Below are positions 8,222-15,415 of a stretch of 34,943 bases of DNA, one piece after another. A program made the translations under genes and the position numbers. The first letter of the stretch is position 1. Each line of letters starts with the position of its first letter. Source of the stretch: Verrucomicrobiota bacterium (GTDB lineage: Bacteria > Verrucomicrobiota > Verrucomicrobiia > Limisphaerales > UBA1319); NCBI GenBank assembly GCA_022711435.1, contig JAKLFB010000052.1:1-34943 (forward strand), in the 5' to 3' direction. Below the pieces are notes generated by a model. It was given only the letters and a program-made list of their open reading frames with translations. It was not told where the DNA came from and searched no databases.

Positions 8222-8853
8222 TCCCGGCCCATTCCACGCCCGCACCCACCTTGGACGATCTGCGCCAGATCCAGTTGTCGGGCATTTACATGACCATGTG
8301 GGAGCTGGCCCAAAAGGAGTGTGGCGGGCCGGCTGCCTGCCGCCAACGTTTCGCTGGCGAGCTGCATGACCTGCTGGGGCTGGCCCAGATTTCCGGCCGG
8401 ATGATCGTGCATTGGGCGGATCTCTCGGCGGGGCTGCGGGCGAAGGTCGAGATCGAGATGCCGGTGCCATGCATGCCCGATCCGGCAGGCCCGCTGCGCG
8501 TCGCCCCGCGCGCCCTGCTCGGGGTGATCTATCCGCCGGAGGCCATCTTCATGCCGCAGCCGGGCTACGCGTTCATCCGGATCCTGTCGCCCCGGCCGGT
8601 CTGGCTCAGCACTGTCAGCGTCGATCCCAACCAGCCGTTGTGCCTGGGCGCGCAATTGCCTGCGGGCATTCCGCTGTCGGAGATCGTTCTCATGACATAC
8701 GGCGCGCTGACCCTGCAGACGGTCCAGCTCGATAGGCTCGATCCGGCGGGCGTGCTGAATGCGGCGGCGGCCGACTGGTGGCAGCGGAACGTCCACCGGA
8801 TCCCCTTAACCCGCGAGCCCTTCCTGCGAAGCGAGCCGAATCATGCAACCTGA
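8218..8853 (+). CDS. E2-like ubiquitin-conjugating enzyme fold protein (module A)
   Basis: The protein is 211 residues. After a helical N-terminus (about 1-60), the order of strands and loops fits a bacterial E2/UBC fold: the P-rich turn VIYPPEAIFMPQPGY, then PVWLSTVSVDPNQPLCLG, where Cys142 is the likely thioester cysteine, then AGIPLSEIVLMTYGAL as the following helix. The block 'P..CLG....G..L.E' is the signature of prokaryotic E2-like proteins found beside E1 and JAB genes. The start ATG overlaps the E1 stop as ATGA, and the 3' end overlaps the next gene by 11 bases. It would receive the Ubl from the E1 encoded just upstream. Confidence 0.85.
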   Translation: MIPAHSTPAPTLDDLRQIQLSGIYMTMWELAQKECGGPAACRQRFAGELHDLLGLAQISGRMIVHWADLSAGLRAKVEIEMPVPCMPDPAGPLRVAPRALLGVIYPPEAIFMPQPGYAFIRILSPRPVWLSTVSVDPNQPLCLGAQLPAGIPLSEIVLMTYGALTLQTVQLDRLDPAGVLNAAAADWWQRNVHRIPLTREPFLRSEPNHAT

Positions 8854-9655
8854 CCCTGCCATCGCCCGCCCCTCACGGCCATCCGCGGATCTGGATGGCC
8901 CGTTGCGCGAATGCGGATTTATTCGTGATGGCCGCATGTATCGCCGGGACGGCGCGACATTCGCCGTGTCGGGCCAGTGGCTGGTGCTGAGCGAGCCGAT
9001 CCAGGAGTGCGCCCCGCCGTTGTTTGGGCCTGGCCTGTGGAAAACGCTGTCGAATGGCACGCCGCCGCGCCGGGTGTTCGAGATCCCGTCCTGGACCGCG
9101 CTCGGCGGGCAGCCGGGGGAGGGCGGTCAGGCCGAGCTCGGCCCGGTGCCGCTGGCGACGCTGCTTGGCTGGGCCCTGGCCGTGCGGGGCGGCGCGGTTC
9201 CGGCGGGCTGGCAGCCGCCCGCCGCCGATGTTGTGCGGTCGTGGCTTCCCCCGGGAGCGCTGACGATGCGGGCCCGGGGCTATGTGCGCCAGACGGAGGT
9301 CATTCTCGAGCCCGCCCGGTGGGCGTTGCGCCTCCCGATCCTTCCGCGGCTGGCGGAAGACCTTTCGGAACCGCGCCGGCGCGCGCTCGAGGAGCTGTCC
9401 GTCGAGGCGCAGCACCGCTGGGGCATGGTCCGGACCCGGATGCCCGGCAGCCCCTGCGGAGCCCTGGAGGCCGAGGTGGATCTGACGGGGGCGCCGCACT
9501 CGGAGCCGCTCTTTTTGGCCGGTGTCGATGTTCTCAGGCATCTGTTTGCCTGGCTGGCCGAAACCGCCGAAGCCCTGGGCGATCCCTCGCTGGCGATCGT
9601 CTGCCTGGCACCCGGCGGCGCGAGTCCCACAACCCTCACAGAAAGGATCCTATGA
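8843..9655 (+). CDS. Protein of unknown function in the ubiquitin-like operon
   Basis: The protein is 270 residues and no family is recognised with confidence. The N-terminal 60 residues alternate polar and hydrophobic residues, as in a beta sheet (GRMYRRDGATFAVSGQWLVL). The C-terminal 100 residues contain ALEAEVDLTGAPHSEPLFLA followed by an amphipathic helix (VDVLRHLFAWLAETAEAL). This is reminiscent of CesT/YbjN-type chaperone folds, but only by pattern. It has no signal peptide or membrane segment, so it is cytoplasmic. It overlaps the E2 gene by 11 bases and the Ubl gene by 4, so it is made together with them. It may be a Ubl-specific scaffold or target-recognition subunit (inference). Confidence 0.75.
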   Translation: MQPDPAIARPSRPSADLDGPLRECGFIRDGRMYRRDGATFAVSGQWLVLSEPIQECAPPLFGPGLWKTLSNGTPPRRVFEIPSWTALGGQPGEGGQAELGPVPLATLLGWALAVRGGAVPAGWQPPAADVVRSWLPPGALTMRARGYVRQTEVILEPARWALRLPILPRLAEDLSEPRRRALEELSVEAQHRWGMVRTRMPGSPCGALEAEVDLTGAPHSEPLFLAGVDVLRHLFAWLAETAEALGDPSLAIVCLAPGGASPTTLTERIL

Positions 9656-9942
9656 GAAACATCCCAATCGATACGGCCGCGGCGCCTCCGCTGCGGGATC
9701 GCGCGTTCCGGCTTCGGGCGGCGGACGTCACCGGCACGCTGGAGATCGAGGCTGATCTGCAGCCCGATGTGCCGGCAGGCGCGGTGGCGCAGACGCTGGC
9801 GCAGCGCATGGAGCTGCCCGCCGACGTCCCCTGGGCCTTGCGGAACAGCCGCGGGGCGTTCCTGGACGACGAGCGGCAGATCGGCGAGCAGATCGAAGCC
9901 GACGCCAGGGTCACCCTCACGCCCAAGACGCATCTGGGCTGA
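9652..9942 (+). CDS. Ubiquitin-like protein ending in a single C-terminal glycine (module A)
   Basis: The protein is 96 residues. It shows a beta-grasp pattern: FRLRAADVTGTLEIEADLQ (first hairpin), a helix (AGAVAQTLAQRMELPA), then WALRNSRGAFLDDERQIGEQ, and the last strand RVTLTPKTHLG. The 'W.L....G..L....' middle and 'L.PK.HLG' end match YukD/EsaB-like Ubls of bacterial E1-E2-JAB operons. The chain stops directly after one glycine, so it needs no proteolytic maturation, unlike most eukaryotic ubiquitin precursors. The ATG overlaps the upstream stop as ATGA. It is the likely substrate of the E1 at 6971 and E2 at 8218. The roughly 20-residue N-terminal extension may be flexible. Confidence 0.83.
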   Translation: MRNIPIDTAAAPPLRDRAFRLRAADVTGTLEIEADLQPDVPAGAVAQTLAQRMELPADVPWALRNSRGAFLDDERQIGEQIEADARVTLTPKTHLG

Positions 9943-10021
9943 GCGCGGTGCGCCGGGTGGGGAGGGGGGGGCGGCAGCCAGCAGCCCCCCTGCCCCGCCG
10001 GCGCCACCCATCCACCGTCCC

Positions 10022-10258
10022 ATGCCGACCATCCACATCGAGCAAGCCCTGGCATCGAGTCGCTGCCGCCTCGCCTTGATGCGCCTTCGCGCCCGCAGCA
10101 GCTCGCGCCTGTCCTGCCGCGGACGCGTCCAGGACTGGCAGGCCAACATGGCCTTGCGTCATCGCTGGTTTCGCGTGCTGCTGCATCTCTGCGGCATGGC
10201 GCGCTGCCCGCGGCATGTCCTCTGGCACTGGCGCCACATCCGTCGGGAATGGCGATGA
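10022..10258 (+). CDS. Small, highly basic Arg/Trp/His-rich protein
   Basis: The protein is 78 residues, of which 17 are Arg, 6 His and 5 Trp, ending in WHWRHIRREWR. No family is recognised and it contains no obvious transmembrane span. It fills most of the only sizeable gap within the coupled block (9943-10254), and its TGA overlaps the ATG of the JAMM gene (10255) as ATGA, the same coupling used between neighbouring genes. That coupling is the best argument that it is real. The charge suggests nucleic-acid, membrane-surface or acidic-partner binding. It could instead be a spurious frame in GC-rich DNA. Confidence 0.5.
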   Translation: MPTIHIEQALASSRCRLALMRLRARSSSRLSCRGRVQDWQANMALRHRWFRVLLHLCGMARCPRHVLWHWRHIRREWR

Positions 10259-11361
10259 CTGCGGCCGCGGCCCATGGCGTGATTCGTCTCGAGCTGGCCC
10301 AGCCGCTCGGCGTGCGGCTGTTCCGGTCTCGAGGAGGGCCGATGCTCGCGTGCGAAGCTGTGCGGAGCGCGGATTGGATGGACGCCGCGAGCGAGGCCTG
10401 GCGGGACGGCTGCCTGCGGATCGGCCACCCCGGCGCTCCGCTGTCCGAAACGCGCATGCAGCTGTCGCCCATCTTTGCCGAAGAGGCGAGCTCGCGCTGC
10501 GCCGGCTTCCGGATCGAGGTCGCACCGCCTGCTGGCGCGCCTGTTGAGTGCCTGTTCACGCTGGCGTGCCTGCGGCCTGCGGCCCATCGGATGATGGCGG
10601 CGCTGGTCGCGGGCGGGGTCCTTCAGGCAGACGAGCAATGCCTGTTCGATGTGGTGGCGGATCCGCCGGAATTGCCGGCCGAGCCCCCGCCATCGAGCGG
10701 CATAGCGATGGACATCACCCTGCGCAGCCCTGCGCTCAGGTATCTGCGCAAGCCGCTGGGCCCGCTGCTCGAGCGCGCAACCCCGGTGGCGCCGATCGAT
10801 GCGGGCGGGCCCGTGGTTTTCTACACCCGGGACGCGCTGGCCAGGTGCGAGGCGTGCGCGCGGCGCGGCGCCGAGGCCGGCCTGGAGTCGGGCGGGGCGC
10901 TGTTCGGCTCGCTCGTCTCCTGTCCGGAAACCGGCGAGTTCTTTTCGATCGTCCATGATGCGGTCGAAGTCGAGGAGACTGACGCCCAGCGGCTGAGCCT
11001 GAGCTACACGAGCCGGTCCTGGCAGATCCTCCAGGAGATCCAGCGGGACCGCCAGGAGGCATTCCCCCTTCGCGCCGACCGGCTTCTCGGCCAAGCCCAC
11101 GGGCATCCGTTCCGGCCGGAGGAAGGCAAGGTCTGCGCGGAGTGCGAGAAGCTGGCCACATGCGCGGTCACCAGCGCGTGGGCGTCGCACGAGGATCAGA
11201 TCTGGCACAAGGCGGTGTTTGCGCGCCAGCCGTGGGCGCTCTGCCATGTCTTCGGTCTCACAGCCCGCGGGGAGCCGGTCCACCAGCTTTTCGGGCTCAA
11301 GGACGGCCGCCTCCAAGCCCGCGGCTTCCACCTGCTGCCCGGCTTCGATTTCGACGAATGA
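10255..11361 (+). CDS. JAB/MPN (JAMM) metalloprotease with N-terminal extension (module A)
   Basis: The protein is 368 residues. The C-terminal half is a JAMM zinc protease, as in Rpn11-type deubiquitinases: Glu211 (LESGGALFG), H282-G-H284 (GQAHGHPF) and S311-x2-D314 (SHED). The gap between the HxH and SxxD parts is 26 residues, longer than usual, and contains CxxCx5C (C294, C297, C303), which may bind a second metal or stabilise the loop. Residues about 1-150 form a separate domain of unknown type. The start at 10255 is preferred over an ATG at 10249, because it gives an ATGA overlap with the upstream stop. The probable task is removing Ubl from conjugates, since the Ubl has no tail to trim. 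Confidence 0.86.
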   Translation: MTAAAAHGVIRLELAQPLGVRLFRSRGGPMLACEAVRSADWMDAASEAWRDGCLRIGHPGAPLSETRMQLSPIFAEEASSRCAGFRIEVAPPAGAPVECLFTLACLRPAAHRMMAALVAGGVLQADEQCLFDVVADPPELPAEPPPSSGIAMDITLRSPALRYLRKPLGPLLERATPVAPIDAGGPVVFYTRDALARCEACARRGAEAGLESGGALFGSLVSCPETGEFFSIVHDAVEVEETDAQRLSLSYTSRSWQILQEIQRDRQEAFPLRADRLLGQAHGHPFRPEEGKVCAECEKLATCAVTSAWASHEDQIWHKAVFARQPWALCHVFGLTARGEPVHQLFGLKDGRLQARGFHLLPGFDFDE

Positions 11362-13247
11362 GCACCTCGAAGAAAAAGGCCCACGGGAAGAACCCTCACA
11401 TGGCCATGAGCAAACAACACCTGATCTACCTGACCATTGCCGACCCGTCCCTGCCATGGCAGCACCGCAGCGACATGGCGCGCGAGCTGTTCAATCACGT
11501 CAATCCCGAGACCGAGCCCATCGTGAGGGCCATCCTCGACGACGTGGGCAAGCAATCCGCACAGGCAGTCAGCGAGGAGAAAGCCAGGCAGCTGGATGCC
11601 ATCCTGAAGGGATTGCAGGAAGGCCCTATGCGGGGCGCCGTCTTCATCGAGATGTTGCCCTCCCAGGGCGGCTCCGCACCGGTGGCCCTGGTGATATTGG
11701 ACGACGGGACCGAGGCGTATGCGATCGTGCCCAACGAAGACATGCTGGCGGCGTTCCGTCTCGGCGACCGCGTCGTGCTCGACGGCAAGGGCCGAGTCCT
11801 GCTCCGGCGCGCGGCCAGCGCGCTCCATACCGGCGAGGTCGCCCGCCTCGAGCGCCGCATCGACGGCCGGCACATCGAGGCGAGCCTGCGCGCCGGCGCC
11901 GAGCGCGCCGTCTATCTGGCCGCGCCCGTGCTGATCGATCAGATCAAGGCCGGCCAAGTCAGCCCCGGCGCCGCTCTCATCGTGAGCCCGCGCCGGTCCC
12001 TGGCGCTGACCGCCATCCCGGCCGAGGACAAGCTTTCGCATTACCGGTTCCTCGAGCGCGGGCCCGTCCCCGATGTCCAGGTCGATCGCGACATCGGCGC
12101 GCCGCCGCGCTGCATTGACGAGGTGGCCCGGCATGTGCGGATGGAGCTCGAGCAGCCCGAGCTGCGCCGCCGGTATCGCCTGCGCCGCTGCTGCACGAAG
12201 CTGCTCTGCGGCGCCAGCGGCACCGGCAAGAGCCTTGCCATCGCGGCCATTCACCGCCGGCTCTACGAGATCATGAGCGAGGCGATCGGCCGGCCGATCG
12301 ATCAGCTCCCGCCCCGCGTGTTCCGCATTCGGGCGAGCCAGATCCTCAGCATGTGGCTGGGCGAGAGCGAGAAGAACTGGCAGCGGGCGATGGACGAGGC
12401 CCTGCAGCTTGCGGACGAGACTTTCACCGCCGCCGACGGCCGGACGATCAAGCTGCCGGTCCTGATCGTGCTCGAAGAGGTCGACGGCATAGGCCGGGTC
12501 CGGGGGCACGAGGCCATCCATGACCGGATTCTCACAACGGTGCTCCAGAGCCTGGATCCCGGCCGGCTGGAGCTGGCCGACCGCCTGGTGGTTGTGCTGG
12601 CCACCACCAATGAGCCCCAGCTCGTCGATCCGGCCCTGCTCCGCCGCGTCGGGGGCGCCATCGAGCACTTCAGCCGCCTGCGGCGCCGCTCGTTCGTGGC
12701 GGTCCTCGAGAAGCTGACTCGGGGTCTGCCTGCCATCTCGAACAACGGATGCACCCAGCAGGAGCTCTGGGAGGGCCACATTCAAGACCTGGCGGCCTGG
12801 TTCTTCAGCCCGAACGGCTCCGACCCAGGCCTGGTCGAGCTGACCTTTGCGGGCTCGACCACGCCCGTGATCAAGTACCGCCGGGACTTCCTCACGGGCG
12901 CGCTCGTCGATGCGGCTGTCCAGCAGGCCGCCGCCGAGGCCTCGCAAGCCGAGCTCGAAAGCGGCGAGCCGTTGGGCATCACGCTGGAGCAGATGCTGCG
13001 CGCTTTCGACGCCCAACTCCGGGGCATCGCCGGCCAGTTGAAAGAGCAGAACGTGGGCAGCTTCACCGACCTGCCCGATGGGGCGCGGGTGGCCATGCTC
13101 CGCCGCATCCCCCAGCCGGCGCACCTCTCCTTCGAATACCACCGCAATGCAGATCCGGCGAAATCAGCCCGCAGCACCGGGCCGGGCGTGACTGCCTGCG
13201 GCGATGCAGGCAGGGGGCCCGGCCTGCAGAATGGCTCATCCCGCTAA
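11358..13247 (+). CDS. ARC/Mpa-like (proteasomal-type) AAA ATPase
   Basis: The protein is 629 residues. A helical N-terminal part (about 35-90) precedes two OB-like stretches (about 91-220), then the ARC/Mpa linker VPDVQVDRDIGAPP. The AAA module has Walker A GASGTGKS (285-292), Walker B LIVLEEVDG (Glu373-Glu374 instead of Asp-Glu) and sensor 1 Asn418 (ATTNEP). DPALLRRVGG stands where ARC has DPAILRPGR, so one arginine-finger residue is changed. The C-terminal helical segment (VIKYRRDFLTGALVDAAVQQ, LRAFDAQLR) aligns by eye with ARC/Mpa. The family unfolds pupylated proteins for the 20S proteasome; none is encoded here. The C-terminal tail lacks a GQYL-type proteasome-docking motif and ends in a repeat-derived stop. 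An ATG at 11400 is an alternative start. Confidence 0.85.
   Translation: MSTSKKKAHGKNPHMAMSKQHLIYLTIADPSLPWQHRSDMARELFNHVNPETEPIVRAILDDVGKQSAQAVSEEKARQLDAILKGLQEGPMRGAVFIEMLPSQGGSAPVALVILDDGTEAYAIVPNEDMLAAFRLGDRVVLDGKGRVLLRRAASALHTGEVARLERRIDGRHIEASLRAGAERAVYLAAPVLIDQIKAGQVSPGAALIVSPRRSLALTAIPAEDKLSHYRFLERGPVPDVQVDRDIGAPPRCIDEVARHVRMELEQPELRRRYRLRRCCTKLLCGASGTGKSLAIAAIHRRLYEIMSEAIGRPIDQLPPRVFRIRASQILSMWLGESEKNWQRAMDEALQLADETFTAADGRTIKLPVLIVLEEVDGIGRVRGHEAIHDRILTTVLQSLDPGRLELADRLVVVLATTNEPQLVDPALLRRVGGAIEHFSRLRRRSFVAVLEKLTRGLPAISNNGCTQQELWEGHIQDLAAWFFSPNGSDPGLVELTFAGSTTPVIKYRRDFLTGALVDAAVQQAAAEASQAELESGEPLGITLEQMLRAFDAQLRGIAGQLKEQNVGSFTDLPDGARVAMLRRIPQPAHLSFEYHRNADPAKSARSTGPGVTACGDAGRGPGLQNGSSR
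13180..13224 (+). other. Strong hairpin in the 3' end of the ATPase gene
   Basis: GGCCGGGC (13180-13187) pairs with GCCCGGCC (13217-13224), and TGCCTGC (13193-13199) with GCAGGCA (13206-13212), around a 6-base loop. Together they make about 15 base pairs with one internal loop. No T-run follows, so it is not a classical terminator. It may attenuate transcription between the two modules, or it may be part of a palindromic repeat that replaced the native ATPase tail. Confidence 0.6.
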
Positions 13248-13259
13248 GGGTCTGTGCAA
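13245..13259 (+). repeat. End of the inverted-repeat element supplying the ATPase stop codon
   Basis: TAAGGGTCTGTGCAA is identical to the outer end of the full elements, including the TAA target site. Its TAA is the stop codon of the ATPase gene. Only this tip remains, which suggests an insertion followed by deletion of the rest. Confidence 0.65.
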
Positions 13260-13280
13260 CCGCCAACCATCCTGACTCCT

Positions 13281-13577
13281 ATGAACGAGCTCATCCGTCC
13301 TGACCACGAACGCTCCGGCGGCCCCAGCGGCGCCGCCGGCCTGTTTGACGAATCGCCGGCCTGCCAGCTGCCGGTCACCGTTTCCAGCGGGCCGTACGCC
13401 GAGCGGCTGCCCGTGGGCAACATGACCGTAGGCGAGATCCGGCAGCGCTATCGCGACCGGTTCGACCTCGATCCTGAAAGCCAGGCCGTGCTCGACGGCA
13501 ACGATGTCGGCGACGATGTCCGGGTCCGCCCCGGCCAGTGCCTGATGTTCTGCCGCCGCGCCGGCGAGAAAGGATAG
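13281..13577 (+). CDS. Second ubiquitin-like protein, ending in AGEKG (module B)
   Basis: The protein is 98 residues. After about 28 disordered residues, a ThiS/MoaD/PRTRC-C-like beta-grasp follows: LPVTVSSGPYAERLPVGN, a helix (TVGEIRQRYRDRF), VLDGNDVGDDVRVRPGQ and the last strand CLMFCRRAGEKG. The chain ends in one glycine, ready for adenylation. The '...RRAG.KG' end resembles the Ubl protein C of PRTRC plasmid systems, which travels with its own ThiF-type E1. It starts 33 bases after the ATPase stop and begins the second module. Its likely partner is the E1 at 15412. It shares little visible sequence with the Ubl at 9652, so the modules should not be interchangeable. Confidence 0.82.
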   Translation: MNELIRPDHERSGGPSGAAGLFDESPACQLPVTVSSGPYAERLPVGNMTVGEIRQRYRDRFDLDPESQAVLDGNDVGDDVRVRPGQCLMFCRRAGEKG

Positions 13578-13583
13578 ACCGCC

Positions 13584-14489
13584 ATGCCCGCCGATTCGCC
13601 GTTGATCCAGATGCTGGCGGAGATGCGCGATCGACAGCGGCGCGTCGAAAAAGCCAGCCTTGCCATCCGCGGCGCGGAGGTCACCGCCACGTCGCCCGAA
13701 GGCAAGACCGCATCCATGCCCATCGACGCCTTCCTGGCGAAGGTGGCTGCGCGCCGGATGGACACCGGCGGGGTCGTGCTCCCCGACGGCGTCAAGGCGG
13801 TGATGACCGAGGGCGGGATCACCATCTGGATCTACGAGTGTCCGCCCTGCATCCAGCGATTCTGCTGGATCGCGCCGGACTCGCCCGTCCCGTTCGGCCC
13901 TGGCACCCAGTACCGCCCGGTTCGCATCGCGCTGCCGTACCTCGTCGTGCTGGCGGTGTTCGCCGCGGACGCGGACGGCAATCTGCAGCTCACCGGCGCC
14001 AACGAGTGTTTTTTCCGCATCCGGCCGCTCAAGACTCTCGATGATGAGCTGCTCTTTCCCGGGCTGCTCAACTGCTCCCGATTCGATCCGCCGGACGGCC
14101 ATCCCTTGTCGTGGATCTGCACCGAGCATCTACCGACGACGCCCGCCATGCGCGATCCGGACACGGGCAAGCGCCTGGTTGCAAGCTTCGAGGCGTTGCG
14201 CCATTGCCTGCTCGAGACCGGATTCAACCTCAGCTCGGAACACCACGAGTGCTCGAGCTGGTACACCGCCTCCACCCAAGTCGATCCGCGCATCCGAACC
14301 GTCGAGGCCTGGGAAGAGGCATCATCGAAGAACCCGCTGTTCGTGCTCGACGTCCCCTGGCTGCCGGCCCATCACACCGTCCGCCAGGCTGCCGAGCGGA
14401 TTTTCCATCACCTGAACGCCCGCGCCAAGGCTCCGCGCACCGCTGCCGCTCTCGCTCGAATCGTCTTCAACCAATCCGTCCATGTATGA
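13584..14489 (+). CDS. E2-like (PRTRC-B-like) protein, divergent (module B)
   Basis: The protein is 301 residues. Assignment is by pattern and position: a beta-rich stretch with ITIWIYECPPCIQRFCW, a helix-like IALPYLVVLAVFAA, then ECFFRIRPLKTLDDELLFPG and LLNCSRFDPP, followed by SWICTEHL. The order resembles prokaryotic E2-like proteins of the PRTRC-B type, with Cys164 (LLNC) or Cys179 (WIC) as thioester candidates. The canonical 'H-P-N...C-L-G' is not visible. An N-terminal helical extension (1-25) and a C-terminal helical part complete it. It starts 6 bases after the Ubl stop and overlaps the JAMM gene as ATGA. If it is not an E2, it may be a target-binding subunit of module B. Confidence 0.55.
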   Translation: MPADSPLIQMLAEMRDRQRRVEKASLAIRGAEVTATSPEGKTASMPIDAFLAKVAARRMDTGGVVLPDGVKAVMTEGGITIWIYECPPCIQRFCWIAPDSPVPFGPGTQYRPVRIALPYLVVLAVFAADADGNLQLTGANECFFRIRPLKTLDDELLFPGLLNCSRFDPPDGHPLSWICTEHLPTTPAMRDPDTGKRLVASFEALRHCLLETGFNLSSEHHECSSWYTASTQVDPRIRTVEAWEEASSKNPLFVLDVPWLPAHHTVRQAAERIFHHLNARAKAPRTAAALARIVFNQSVHV

Positions 14490-15415
14490 AATGCTCCGGC
14501 GCGCATCTCCTCACCCCGATCTACCTCAAGCTCGACGACGCCATGCCCTGGCCTGAGCAGGAAAGGGCCTTCTATGTCCTGAGCCGCGACGGGCTGTTCC
14601 TCTGCCGCAACACGCCGTTCTTCCGGAGTTGCGTGCCCATGGGGGAGTTCCCGAGCGAGCTTGCCGGCCAGGCGCCTTTCATGAAGCTGAGCTACCCCCG
14701 CATCCCCCGTCGCCTCATGGAGCGGGTGATCGGCTTCTTCGATCTCATCGGCGACCGGCACGCCTCCGAAGCCGCGGTCCTGATCGCATGGAACCGCGCG
14801 GCCAACGCCATCGAAATCGTGGTGCCGGATCAGGTCGGTCTCGTCGGCAAGACCTGGAGCGGCAAGCCCTACCCGATCGAGCTCGAATACGAAGTGCCGG
14901 CCCTGCCGCCCCACCTGGCGCTCCTGGGCGACATTCATAGCCATGTGGACGGACCCGCCTACGCCTCCTCGATGGATCGATGCGATGAGGTCTACCGCCC
15001 CGGCCTCCACATCGTCGTCGGCCGCATCCTGGACGAGCCGCCCCAAATCCACTGCGAGGCCACCGCGGACGGCTACCGGTTCAGCGTGCGTGATCTGAGC
15101 TTGATCCTCGAAGGCTACCATCGCCGCCGCATCGACGAAGTGCCGCCGGACTGGGTCGCCAAAGTTGCCGTCAAACCGTGGTCCAGCACGCACCAGTGCG
15201 ACTCCCCCGACAAGGCCGGGCCCGCGAGCGGCGCCGCCAGAACTTCGCCCCCCAGCCTGGGCAGCGGCTCATCGGGGCCGGCTCCCCAAGCCCAAGATCG
15301 CGCCGATGCCGCGCCCAAACCCGAGGAGAGCGCCCATGGCACGCGCGCGTCTTCCCCGCCACCCTGCTCCTGCGGCCCGATGCCCGACGATGCGCCCTCC
15401 CCGTCCCAGCCATGA
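14486..15415 (+). CDS. JAB/MPN (JAMM) metalloprotease (module B)
   Basis: The protein is 309 residues. The JAMM motif is complete and compact: Glu95 (SEAAVLIAW), H151-S-H153 (LLGDIHSHVDG) and S161-x2-D164, with the normal short spacing. The strand HIVVGRIL follows, as in MPN domains. The N-terminal 85 residues form a PRTRC-A-like extension. The last 85 or so residues (from about 228) are proline/serine/alanine-rich and presumably disordered. It should act as an isopeptidase for module B conjugates. The ATG overlaps the upstream stop, and the 3' end overlaps the E1 gene as ATGA. It lacks the cysteine-rich loop found in the module A protease, so the two are not recent duplicates. Confidence 0.86.
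   Translation: MKCSGAHLLTPIYLKLDDAMPWPEQERAFYVLSRDGLFLCRNTPFFRSCVPMGEFPSELAGQAPFMKLSYPRIPRRLMERVIGFFDLIGDRHASEAAVLIAWNRAANAIEIVVPDQVGLVGKTWSGKPYPIELEYEVPALPPHLALLGDIHSHVDGPAYASSMDRCDEVYRPGLHIVVGRILDEPPQIHCEATADGYRFSVRDLSLILEGYHRRRIDEVPPDWVAKVAVKPWSSTHQCDSPDKAGPASGAARTSPPSLGSGSSGPAPQAQDRADAAPKPEESAHGTRASSPPPCSCGPMPDDAPSPSQP

Noticed and set aside
11196..13142. Minus-strand open frame of 648 codons antisense to the ATPase
   Set aside because: No recognisable motif; the plus strand holds a complete ARC-like AAA module.
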